NCBI GenBank assembly: GCA_038247995.1
Contig: JBBRUG010000033.1
Location: 1 to 27,433, forward strand
DNA length: 27,433 nt
From: JBBRUG01 sp038247995
GTDB lineage: Bacteria; Chloroflexota; Chloroflexia; Chloroflexales; Chloroflexaceae
Direction: 5' to 3'
The position numbers were made by a program, and so were the translations under genes. Numbering within the stretch: the first letter of the stretch is position 1; every line of letters begins with the position of its first letter. A model generated the notes under the pieces. It saw nothing but the letters and a program-made list of their open reading frames with translations. It ran no database searches and was not told the origin of the DNA. Of this stretch, positions 15,905-23,379 are shown piece by piece.

Positions 15905-17430
15905 GCGCGCCGCAACTACGGGTTGCTGTGGGCGGGATCATCCACGAGACGCATACGTTCGCCGCGCCGCTAACCGATCTGGCGCAGTTTACCGAACAGT
16001 CGCTTTATCGCGGCGCGGAACTGCTGGCAGTGCTCGACGGTACCAGTTCGGGCCTGGGCGGAATGCTAGCCGGGTGCGCCGCCGCCGGAATTGAAGCCGT
16101 TCCCACGCTTTATGCCGCCGCAATGCCCAGTGGTACGGTGCGTGGAAATGTCTATGTCGCGCTGCGCGATGAACTGCTCACGCGCCTGTCCTCCGCGCTG
16201 CCGCTCGACGGTGTGCTGCTCGCGCTCCACGGCGCGATGGTCGCGGAGGGCGAACCCGACGTTGAGGGCGATCTGCTTGCCCGTGTGCGTGCGCTCGTCG
16301 GCCCATCCACGCCGATTGTGGTTGAACTGGATATGCACGGCAACATTAGCCCGCGCAGCGTGGCCCACGCCGATGTACTGGTGGCCTTCAACACCAACCC
16401 GCATATCGACCCCTACGAGCGCGGTGTGGAGGCGGCAGCGATCATGGCCCGTCTGCTGCGCGGCGATCTGCACCCCACCGCCGCCCTCGCCCAACCGCCG
16501 TTGATCCTGGCACCGCAAGCCACCGGCACCGCTGATCTGCCGCTGCGTTCCGTGCATGCACGCGCTACCGAACTGCGCACCGATCCACGGGTGCTGGCGA
16601 TCTGCGTCATGGCCGGGTTTGCTTATGCCGACACGCCCGACACTGGCGCCAGCGTGATTGTCACTACCGTCAATGATGCGGCGCTCGCCCAGCGCTACGC
16701 CAACGAACTCGCCGATCTGCTGCTCGCCCAGCGCGCCGCCGCCCTGCCCACAATCTACCCGCCGGCCGCAGCAGTGCAACGCGCCCTGGCCATGCCCGGC
16801 GGCCCGATCATCCTGGTCGATTCGGCCGACAACATCGGCGGCGGCAGCCCCGGCGACGGTACTGATGCGCTGCGGGCCATGCTCGCCGCCGATGTTCAGG
16901 AGGGCGCAATTGTGCTCGCCGATCCGGCGGCAGTCGCGTTGTGCTGGGCCGCGGGGGCGGGCGCTGCGGTTGAACTGGAAGTTGGCGGCAAGGTCGATCG
17001 CTGGCATGGCGATGCGCTTCCGGTGCGCGGAGTGGTACAACGGCTTAGCGACGGTGTATTCCCATGCGAACTGAAGGCCAACCACTTTGCCGCGTTTTAT
17101 GGCGACACGATCCGCATGGGCCGTACGGTCTGGTTACGCGTGGGTGGGGTAAACATTGTCCTCACCGAGCGCAAAACGCCACCGTTTGATCTCGCACAAC
17201 TGCGCGGAGTGGGCGTGATCCCGGAGCAACAAAAGCTGATCGTAGTCAAATCGGCGGTGGCCTACCGTACCGCCTATCTGCCGATCGCCGCCGGCGTGGT
17301 GGAAATGGATACCGCCGGGCTGTGCAGCGCCAACCTCAGCCGTTTTCCCTACCGGCAGCTGCGCCGCCCGATCTTCCCGCTTGATCCGCTTGAATTGCCC
17401 GGTCATAATGAGCCTGAAGGAGCAAGATAA
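15901..17430 (+). CDS. M81-family metallohydrolase (MlrC-like)
   Basis: This 509-residue protein resembles MlrC, the enzyme that cleaves linearised microcystin tetrapeptide. The predicted metal and active-site residues are E16 (HETHTF), H110 (LHGAMV), D144 and H146 (LDMHGN) and H168 (NPHIDPYE). Their spacing equals that of E56, H150, D184, H186 and H208 that I recall for MlrC. The N-terminal catalytic and C-terminal MlrC domains both appear present. It starts in an ATGA overlap with the aminotransferase. M81 members occur in many bacteria that do not meet microcystin, so it probably cleaves a small amide or peptide bond in this pathway. Confidence 0.88.
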   Translation: MSAPQLRVAVGGIIHETHTFAAPLTDLAQFTEQSLYRGAELLAVLDGTSSGLGGMLAGCAAAGIEAVPTLYAAAMPSGTVRGNVYVALRDELLTRLSSALPLDGVLLALHGAMVAEGEPDVEGDLLARVRALVGPSTPIVVELDMHGNISPRSVAHADVLVAFNTNPHIDPYERGVEAAAIMARLLRGDLHPTAALAQPPLILAPQATGTADLPLRSVHARATELRTDPRVLAICVMAGFAYADTPDTGASVIVTTVNDAALAQRYANELADLLLAQRAAALPTIYPPAAAVQRALAMPGGPIILVDSADNIGGGSPGDGTDALRAMLAADVQEGAIVLADPAAVALCWAAGAGAAVELEVGGKVDRWHGDALPVRGVVQRLSDGVFPCELKANHFAAFYGDTIRMGRTVWLRVGGVNIVLTERKTPPFDLAQLRGVGVIPEQQKLIVVKSAVAYRTAYLPIAAGVVEMDTAGLCSANLSRFPYRQLRRPIFPLDPLELPGHNEPEGAR

Positions 17431-18233
17431 TGGAGTTCACCGAACGTAATGTGCTCGAATTGTTCAGCCTGCGCGGGCAGGTAGCGATCGTTACTGGCGC
17501 GTGCGGCTGGCTTGGTTCGGCTATGAGCCGCGCGCTCGCCGAAGTCGGCGCAACGGTTGTGGTTACCAGCCGCGACGAGGCGCAGGCCGCCGCTTTCGCC
17601 GCCAATTTGCCCGGCGCAGGTCACCTTGGCCTGGCGCTGGCCCAGAGCGACACCGCTGCCATCCCCGGTTTTGTGCAGACGGTCACCGAACGTTTGGGTC
17701 GGATCGATGTGCTGGTGAACAACGCCTATGGCGGCACCGCGCCCACGATCGAGAGCGCTACGGCTGAAGACTTCGACCGGGCGTATCATACCGGCGTCAC
17801 GGCCTACTTCCTGCTCGCCCGCGAAGTTGCGCGCCACCTGCGCCAACGCCAGGCCCCCGGCACCGTGATCAATATCGCCAGTATGTACGGTGTCGTAGGC
17901 AGTTACCCCGAAGCCTACACCGACCTGCCCACCAACAGCCCGCCGAACTATCACGCGCTAAAGGGCGGCGTGGTACACCTGACACGCCACCTGGCCGTCT
18001 ACTGGGCGCGTGAAGGCATCCGGGTGAATACAATCAGCCCCGGCCCGTTTCCCAAGCCCGAAACCCACACCCAACTGCCCGCGTTTATCGAACGCCTGGA
18101 AGCCAAAACGCCCGTCGGGCGCATGGGCCGCCCCGAAGATCTGAAGGGCGCAGTAGTATTGTTGGCGAGTGCTGCCGGCGCCTATATCACCGGTCAGAAC
18201 CTGCTCGTCGATGGCGGTTGGACAGCGTGGTAG
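17430..18233 (+). CDS. Short-chain dehydrogenase/reductase (SDR 2)
   Basis: This 267-residue SDR is the last gene of the cluster. The cofactor motif is TGACGWLG (22-29), NNAYGG follows at 97-102, and the catalytic residues are S151, Y174 and K178. The serine-tyrosine gap is longer than usual because of an inserted loop (YPEAYTDLPTNSPPN), a feature I associate with gluconate-5-dehydrogenase-like members. The C-terminus NLLVDGGWTAW is typical. The ATG shares one base with the stop of the M81 gene and follows AAGGAG (17417-17422), so translation is coupled. It differs from SDR 1, so two separate redox steps are likely. Confidence 0.93.
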   Translation: MEFTERNVLELFSLRGQVAIVTGACGWLGSAMSRALAEVGATVVVTSRDEAQAAAFAANLPGAGHLGLALAQSDTAAIPGFVQTVTERLGRIDVLVNNAYGGTAPTIESATAEDFDRAYHTGVTAYFLLAREVARHLRQRQAPGTVINIASMYGVVGSYPEAYTDLPTNSPPNYHALKGGVVHLTRHLAVYWAREGIRVNTISPGPFPKPETHTQLPAFIERLEAKTPVGRMGRPEDLKGAVVLLASAAGAYITGQNLLVDGGWTAW

Positions 18234-18344
18234 GGCGGAGATGGCCACGGAGCGGGGGGCAGATCGAAGGCGCTGCATCGATGATGGTGGAGAGTGAGGC
18301 ACAGATGATTTCTACCAAGCTCGAGAGCGCAGCAGCGGACATGT

Positions 18345-18485
18345 TCCCATCGCGGGAGCAACGACGACATCCGCATCGCGCGCGTCATCAGCAAGCCGCT
18401 GGAAGACGGTGAGGACGGCAGCCTGTTCGGCAGCCACATCCAGATAGTGAATGCCTGCGCGGAGTGCGGCGCCTGATGGCGAGCG
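18345..18485 (-). pseudogene. Fragment resembling saccharopine dehydrogenase / trans-acting enoyl reductase
   Basis: About 47 codons on the minus strand read RSPSGAALRAGIHYLDVAAE and continue to ADVVVAPAMG. This matches the segment of the saccharopine-dehydrogenase-like family in which a conserved HYLDV/T motif follows the Rossmann domain. Neither the N-terminal nucleotide-binding part nor the C-terminal half is present, so it is a relic. A sequence at 18492-18507 (GCTGTGTCAATAAAAG) resembles an insertion-sequence end and may mark where the gene was cut. Confidence 0.55.
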
Positions 18486-18563
18486 GCGGGGCTGTGTCAA
18501 TAAAAGGCCCGGCGCAATTGAGCACTGCCGCGACGCCTGAGACTTCCCGTTGCTAGAAACGGT

Positions 18564-18599
18564 TTGCCAGCGTTGGACAAACCACTTCACGATATGCGA
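18564..18599 (-). pseudogene. Transposase scrap
   Basis: Minus-strand codons read HIVKWFVQRWQ, which resembles the C-terminal region of IS4/IS701-type transposases, where a phrase like WFVQRWQ precedes the last catalytic glutamate. Flanking codons do not extend the match. It is a short remnant, listed because it helps explain the disorder of this region. Confidence 0.35.
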
Positions 18600-18687
18600 G
18601 GGAGCGGAAGACGCCAGGACGGTCAGAAAAGGCAAGGCCCAGACCCGCTCGGCCCAGGGACGCGAGCAGCATCATGCATGCTCACCC

Positions 18688-19030
18688 AACGCAGCCTACT
18701 TGGCCTACGCAGCCCAGAAGATGGCTGAAGCTTACCTAACCCTGGGCGACCTGGAGCGAGCCGAGCGCGCGCTCGAGATCGTGCTCCCGATCAACGAGTC
18801 AGTGACCGAGCCGGATGATCGACGCGTCCTGGGTGAAATTTGGCTGAGGCGGGGACGAATGGCCGAGGCTAGGGACCATGTCGAGCGCTCACTGGACGAG
18901 GCGTGGCAGAAGCGAGACCGTCTACTTACAGCCTATGCCCGGCGCGCCCAGGCCAAAATCTACCTGGCCCTGGATGATGAGCAACTGGGCCGCAAGGCGA
19001 TCCTGGCCGCCTGTGCCCTTTTCGAAGGGT
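18688..19030 (+). pseudogene. TPR-repeat protein fragment
   Basis: An open stretch of about 115 codons encodes helical tetratricopeptide-like repeats: AYLAYAAQKMAEAYLTLGDL, then a WLRRGRMAEARDHVERSL unit, then KIYLALDDEQLGRKAI followed by ACALFEGF. The pattern is like the C-terminal repeats of large Chloroflexota regulators (LuxR or AfsR-like) or TPR proteins. No regulator or ATPase domain lies upstream, and after EGF the frame runs into insertion-sequence-like DNA. An open frame extends back to 18550 but lacks a plausible start. It is a relic truncated at both ends. Confidence 0.6.
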
Positions 19031-19161
19031 TTAAGGGCGGACAGAAAATGTGTTCGGGAAGCGGGGCGTTCGGCGGATGGGGGGATCTGCGGGGGTGACA
19101 AGAATGCGGTGGTTCGGGTATGCTGGAGGTGCAACCACCCAACGACCACGGAGGCCACCGC

Positions 19162-19529
19162 ATGCGAACCAGCATACGCCAACGCTCGTCCGCTGTCGAG
19201 CGCCTGTTGACCATGAGCGCCGTCGACCTGCCCCGAAGCCCCCGACAGCGGCTGATCTTTCTGATTCTGGGGATCCTGCTCAGTGGCACGCTGGTGCTGC
19301 GCCGGATCGCCACCACGCACGCGTACCTGACGCCCCAGACGACGAGCGCGGCCAGCCATGAACGGCGGCTGCGGCGGGTGTTGAATGACCCGCTTTTGAC
19401 CTGGGACCGGAGTTATGCGCGAGTCGTGCGGCGCATCCTCACGCGCCAACGGGCGCGGCGCTGGGTCATGATCATTGATGAAACAGCCCAGGGAGACTGT
19501 CGGCTAATTGGGGGCGTCTTGCCCTGCGG
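19162..19529 (+). pseudogene. DDE transposase, N-terminal fragment
   Basis: ATG 19162 follows GGAGG by 7 bp and opens about 122 codons: MRTSIRQRSSAVERLL, then a hydrophobic segment, then RRWVMIIDETAQGD. The IIDET segment looks like the first catalytic aspartate region of an IS4-like transposase. The frame stops resembling a transposase where the next insertion element begins near 19530. A dyad GGTGGTT/AACCACC (19108-19114, 19133-19139) in front may belong to the left end of this element. The remaining two-thirds of the gene is not found on the far side, so it was deleted. Confidence 0.55.
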
Positions 19530-21470
19530 GGCATGCTGCGGGTGGGGTGATGGCGTGCGCCATGGTCGGTTGGCGGTAGCGCACCGCAGCGCGGGGAATG
19601 AATCGGCGCCATGCAGGCCGTTGGAATGCCGCAAACGCGCTCCCTATGGGTGCCGTTCGCGGGTGCGCGCACGCGAACGCCCGCCTCGGCCACCGCAGCG
19701 GCGTTCGCCGATGTTGGATGCGCCCGCTCACGGGGGCGGCTCCGGGGCGCGACCACGCCGGACGCGGCTCAGCCAGGTCAGCAAATTGCGCACGGCGGCG
19801 GCCTGATACAGGTGACATTGCGCGGCGGCCTGCCCCACCCGCCGCGCCCGCCGACAGCCCTGTCACCGCACCAGCCAGGCCACCACCGGCTCGACCCGCC
19901 GGCGTCCAGCGAGCAGCGCCCGCCCTTCCGGCGTGTGGTTGAAGGCGTCCGCCTCCCGCTGCACCGCGTGGTAGTTGGAGATGAAGACCGCCCGATGGCC
20001 ATTCGGTTTGGCATCGGGCTCTCGACACTGGCTTCAGAGCGGGCACTCCCGGCATTGGGACGCCAGAAAGCGGAAGCGCACGCCATCACCGTCGCCCTTC
20101 CGGTAGCGCTTGGTGGAGGTGACGTCGTTGGGACAGATGCAGGTGGTGCGCTCGGCATCCACGACGAAATCGGTCGGACCAAAGCGGGCGGCAGCACGCC
20201 CGCCCGGCGTGGGGACGCGGGCAACCAGATGCGTTTGCCCAGCGCTGACGGCATCCACGCGGGCGCGGGTCTTGCCGAAGCCGCCGGCCTGATCCATCAC
20301 CAGTTCCGCCGGCAGCGGTTGGTCGGCGGCGATCTGCTGCTGCAACGCGGCGACCGGCGCGTCACTAGCGGAGGTCGCGCCGGTGAGCGCCACCACGGCA
20401 CGGATGCGCGTGGCGGTGGTGCTGATCACGGCATTCCAGCCCAGCACGCTGTCCCCGTCGCCGTGGTTGCGAAAGGTCGCTTCGCGATCGACGGCACTGG
20501 CGAGCCGCTGGGCGCCCCGGTCGCCGGACGGGCGCTCGGTAACGAACCCGGTCGCGTCGGTATGCAGGTCATCGGCCTGCACTTTGGCGAGGGCATCCAG
20601 ATAGGTTTGCACCGCCGTGCGGGTGCGGGCGGGCAGCGCGTCGCGGTGCGGGGTGATGCCGGCGACGACCCAGCCGACGACGGTGACGACGGTCTGGAGG
20701 CGCACCTGACGCGCACGGGCCGTGCGCGCGAACGGCAGGGTGGCAAGCGCGCCGAGATCCAGCGGCGGGATGGCATGCTGGACGGCGGCGGGCGCGTGCT
20801 GCTGCCAGCGTCGGACGAGGCGCAGGGTGAGGTGGGCGAGCAGATGGGCGACGGTCGGGGTGGCGGCGACCGGGCTTTCCAGTGCGAACGTACCGACGAT
20901 TTGGGGCGTGGTGGCGGGATCTTCGGGGTCCACCCGGTCGAGGAAGGCCAATCCATCGGCAAACAGCGCATCGGGGGCGTGGACGGTGAGCCAGGCGTGG
21001 AAGGCGGCGAGGGTGGAATGGTCCGGCGCCGGCTGGGCAAGCGGGAGACCCACATACTAGCGCACGAGCAGGTTCGTGCTGAGCAGTTCCTCCAGGTCGC
21101 GGTCGGCGCAGGTCTGGGCCCAGGCGCGGACGATCTCCATGCGCACGAACTGGGCAAGCGTGAAGGTCGGCGGGCGACCGGGCGTCGTTGGCGCGTGATG
21201 GAACCCGGCGCAGGCGGCAACGACGGCGGACGGGTCATACCACGCGTTGAGCAGCACGAGCGGATGGTCGGTGCAGCGTGCCAGCAGTGGGCGATACACC
21301 AGTGTTTCCAGCCAGGCGAGGATCGGCGCCAGAAACTGGCCGATGAGGCATTGTACCAGCGGCGGAACATCGGGTAGATCGCGGGCACCGGCCCGCAGCG
21401 TGCGTGGTAGAATAGCCATACGAACCGCCTTTTGTGGGCATGGATTGGGCTTCGACAACCGAATCATGCC
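19530..21470. mobile_element. IS1182-like insertion sequence (degenerate)
   Basis: The element is about 1.94 kb with one transposase gene on the minus strand. Candidate terminal inverted repeats are GGCATGCTGCGGGTG at 19530-19544 and, reading inwards from 21470 on the minus strand, GGCATGATTCGGTTG; 12 of 15 positions agree. No clear target duplication is visible, and different gene fragments flank the two sides, so a deletion probably accompanied or followed insertion. The exact ends are inferred. Confidence 0.55.
19728..21419 (-). pseudogene. IS1182-like transposase with three in-frame stop codons
   Basis: One frame runs from ATG 21419 (MAILPRTLRAGARDLPDVPP) to a TGA at 19728-19730, about 563 codons. 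It is interrupted by TAG at 21057-21059, TGA at 20034-20036 and TGA at 19863-19865. The family pattern continues in the same frame after each stop: LLSTNLLVR-stop-YVGLPL, CRECPL-stop-SQCREP, and AWLVR-stop-QGCRRARRVG. The first two stops replace a position where relatives usually have tryptophan, so each is one G-to-A change from TGG. The DUF772-type N-terminus and a DDE_Tnp_1_6-type C-terminus are recognisable. It is probably inactive. A long open frame on the opposite strand is an antisense artefact of high G+C. Confidence 0.75.
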
Positions 21471-21504
21471 ACACTATGCGGTTCGCTCATATGAGCGAAA
21501 TAAT

Positions 21505-21858
21505 TACCCGACAGTCTCCGATGGGGATTGGGTCTGGCGCGAGGATCGGGTGCAGGAACTGCTTGCACGTGCGGATGGGGCGGTGCTATTTCTCAGCGGC
21601 TGCGCGACGAACCAGGGGCAGTTCTACCCCCAGTTCGACACAATTGTGCTGCTGAGCGCACCGGCTGCGGTACTCATCGAGCGGTTAACGACGCGCACGA
21701 ACAATCCGTATGGGAAGCGCCTAGAAGAAGTATCTACGGTGTTGGGCTACCTGGAAACGGTTGAGCCGCTGTTACGGCGCCGCGCAACGCACGCGATCGC
21801 TACCTGCGCCCCGCTCGACGCGGTCGTGGCGGAGGTGCTCCAGATCGCAGGTGAATAG
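21505..21858 (+). pseudogene. 5'-truncated P-loop kinase-like ATPase
   Basis: The C-terminal 117 codons of a small nucleotide or shikimate-kinase-like ATPase remain: YPTVSDGDWVW, then VLFLSGCATNQGQFYP, the lid-like segment RLTTRTNNPYGK, and the end VVAEVLQIAGE. The N-terminal half with the Walker A motif is missing and is replaced by the insertion sequence ending at 21470. The remaining codons are intact, so the truncation is fairly recent. No function is expected. Confidence 0.6.
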
Positions 21859-21874
21859 GAGGATCGCACACTAC

Positions 21875-21892
21875 CGACAGACACGTCTGTCG
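21875..21892. promoter_or_regulatory. 18-bp near-perfect palindrome, TetR-type operator-like
   Basis: CGACAGAC and GTCTGTCG are perfect 8-bp arms around a 2-bp centre (AC). Sequences of the form ACAGAC-N2-GTCTGT are typical of TetR-family operators. No TetR gene or credible target gene lies nearby. It may be left from the lost neighbourhood of the truncated kinase, or it may simply form a hairpin after that gene. Confidence 0.4.
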
Positions 21893-22027
21893 GCGCGTGC
21901 TGGAGCGGAATGCGCCGGCATGATATGTGTCGGGACGCACCAACGTAGCCCTTGATGATCTATAACGCGCATTCTCGATAATTAACAATCTCAATTGAAT
22001 TACTCAAATAGATATTTTTACCGAAGT

Positions 22028-22168
22028 ATGAGGGCCAGCGGCAAGCAGTTGAGCATCTCGTCTGCGCCTGCTGGCGCATTTCCTGACGAAGGTGGGCCTA
22101 TTCCCGTCGCCTTCACCGTCCTCCTACTTGAAGACGAGGAGTACGCCTGGATGGAATGTGTCCGGTAA
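22028..22168 (+). CDS. Small hypothetical ORF A (46 aa)
   Basis: ATG 22028 to TAA 22166-22168 encodes MRASGKQLSISS followed by GPIPVAFTVLLLEDEEYAWM and ending ECVR. I do not recognise it, and there is no ribosome site. It lies in an otherwise gene-poor stretch (21859-22383) that includes an AT-rich pocket at about 21958-22020, unlike the G+C-rich surroundings. It may be a remnant of a larger gene. Its stop overlaps the next ORF start (TAATG). Confidence 0.2.
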   Translation: MRASGKQLSISSAPAGAFPDEGGPIPVAFTVLLLEDEEYAWMECVR

Positions 22169-22287
22169 TGAAGCTTTGGAACGCTGCGTCCGACGAGCGC
22201 GACACACCATTCCTGCGCAGCGATAATGTGCTGGTTTTCCTGAACCGGCGCTTCCGCGAGGCCTGTACATTCTACCGGCTCAGCTAG
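22168..22287 (+). CDS. Small hypothetical ORF B (39 aa)
   Basis: ATG 22168 overlaps the stop of ORF A by one base and runs to TAG 22285-22287. It encodes MKLWNAASDERDTPFLRSDN followed by VLVFLNRRFREACTFYRLS. Apparent coupling to ORF A could be genuine or chance. The composition is protein-like but I recognise no family. ORFs A and B may be frame-shifted parts of one decayed gene. Confidence 0.2.
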   Translation: MKLWNAASDERDTPFLRSDNVLVFLNRRFREACTFYRLS

Positions 22288-22383
22288 GAGTACATCACAA
22301 CCTTTACGCCGAAGGGATATAGAGGACTCCGCGTCCTGGTCTCGTTTCAGGTCGGCACGCAAACCGGTAGGATTGACCCTGGT

Positions 22384-23265
22384 CTAATCCGGCGGTAGAT
22401 CCTTGGGCAGCACAAGGCTAAGCAGTGGATTAGGAAAGCGGCGTGTCATCGTAATCGCGAAGAATGTCTCTGCAAGTCCTGGTAACTTGGCAAACTCGAC
22501 CAGAACGCCGCTGTCCAGCTCATCCTTCACGACGATCGCCGGGACCACCGCCAGCCCAGTATGTTCACGCGCCACGAGACGCAGCATCGCCATGTCATCA
22601 ACCTCAGCGACGATCTGCGGTTGGATCCCCAACCGGTCAACCAAGGCATCAAAGCCCATGCGAATAGTTGACTGTAGCGAGGGGACAACCAGTGTCTCAT
22701 TACGGAATAGTGCTTCCAGTGACACGTGATTCCGTTGAGGGTTCGGTTGCCCAACGAGACTCACGGGCTGCTCGCCGATCACATGGACGACCCATCGTGT
22801 CGTCTTATTACGCAGCGGGGCGACGTTCGAGAGCACGACATCCAGCATGTAAACTTCGAGACCTCCGAGCAGTTCATCCAGTGAGCCGGAACGAATAATC
22901 ACCTCAACCCCTGGCGCTGCAAGCGGCGCACGCAGAAACTCGAATTGGAAATTTCTTGACAACGTCGCTAGGGCGCCGACCCGCAGCACCTTGTGTTGGG
23001 ACACTTCCAGCCTGCCGAACGTCCCAAGCAACTCATCGCCTTTGGTGAAGATCGCATCCGCAAAATCGAGAGCGATGTACCCGGCTTCAGTGAGGACAAG
23101 CCGTCGGCCAACGCGCTCAAACAACGGTTGCCCCAGGTAGGCTTCCAACGCGCTGATCTGCATTGAGAGCGCTGATTGGGCGATGTTGTGCTTCGTCGCG
23201 GCGCGGGTAATGCTGCCCTCACGCGCCACAATTCGGAAATAACGTAAGTGATGGTAGTTTAACAT
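22384..23265 (-). CDS. LysR-family transcriptional regulator (NhaR-like)
   Basis: This 293-residue LysR-type regulator has the N-terminal winged helix-turn-helix in residues 1-65: LNYHHLRYFRIVAREGSITR, then AQSALSMQISALEAYLGQPL, then RRLVLTEAG. A periplasmic-binding-like effector domain fills the rest. The N-terminus is closest in style to NhaR-type members. It is divergent from dabB with a short shared promoter region, the usual arrangement for a LysR activator and its target, so it probably controls dabBA. CbbR-type LysR proteins often control carbon-concentrating genes, but this one is not clearly a CbbR. The start has only a weak ribosome site. The effector is unknown. Confidence 0.92.
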   Translation of the reverse strand: MLNYHHLRYFRIVAREGSITRAATKHNIAQSALSMQISALEAYLGQPLFERVGRRLVLTEAGYIALDFADAIFTKGDELLGTFGRLEVSQHKVLRVGALATLSRNFQFEFLRAPLAAPGVEVIIRSGSLDELLGGLEVYMLDVVLSNVAPLRNKTTRWVVHVIGEQPVSLVGQPNPQRNHVSLEALFRNETLVVPSLQSTIRMGFDALVDRLGIQPQIVAEVDDMAMLRLVAREHTGLAVVPAIVVKDELDSGVLVEFAKLPGLAETFFAITMTRRFPNPLLSLVLPKDLPPD

Positions 23266-23289
23266 TGCCTGGGAACCATTCTAAAAAAC

Positions 23290-23316
23290 TGAACGATAGC
23301 TCCTGGTTCATATAAT
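23290..23316 (+). promoter_or_regulatory. dabB promoter with LysR-type dyad
   Basis: TGAAC (23290-23294) and GTTCA (23306-23310) are perfect inverted arms 11 bp apart. They abut a consensus -10, TATAAT (23311-23316). The only -35 candidate is a poor CTGAAC (23289-23294) inside the dyad. A strong -10, weak -35 and overlapping dyad fit an activator-dependent promoter. The likely binder is the divergent LysR protein. The leader from here to the dabB start is about 60 bp. Confidence 0.6.
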
Positions 23317-23379
23317 TTTCTGATTGTTCTTTGCATGATACCATCGATCATAGTGCAAAAAAAGAGGAGGGGTCATTTC

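Noticed and set aside
16066..17085. 339-codon minus-strand frame inside the M81 gene
   Set aside because: It has no motifs and lies entirely within a gene whose active-site residues are all present.
8594..18233. Ectoine/hydroxyectoine degradation operon
   Set aside because: The AstE/AspA, aminotransferase and type II PLP enzymes are suggestive, but a DoeA/EutD-type M24 hydrolase and a cyclodeaminase are absent, and a DapA-type aldolase and M81 enzyme do not belong to that pathway.
19611..21377. 588-codon open frame on the plus strand across the insertion element
   Set aside because: It is antisense to the IS1182-like transposase, its product is a low-complexity Gly/Arg/Asp-rich sequence without a family pattern, and the opposite frame shows clear transposase motifs. 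Long antisense frames are expected at this G+C content.
19728..21419. UGA recoding in this genome
   Set aside because: Many intact genes here end with TGA, and one of the three stops in the transposase is TAG, so decay explains it better.
22018..22362. 114-codon minus-strand hypothetical protein
   Set aside because: It has no ribosome site, no family pattern, and a serine-rich low-complexity stretch. I could not support it.
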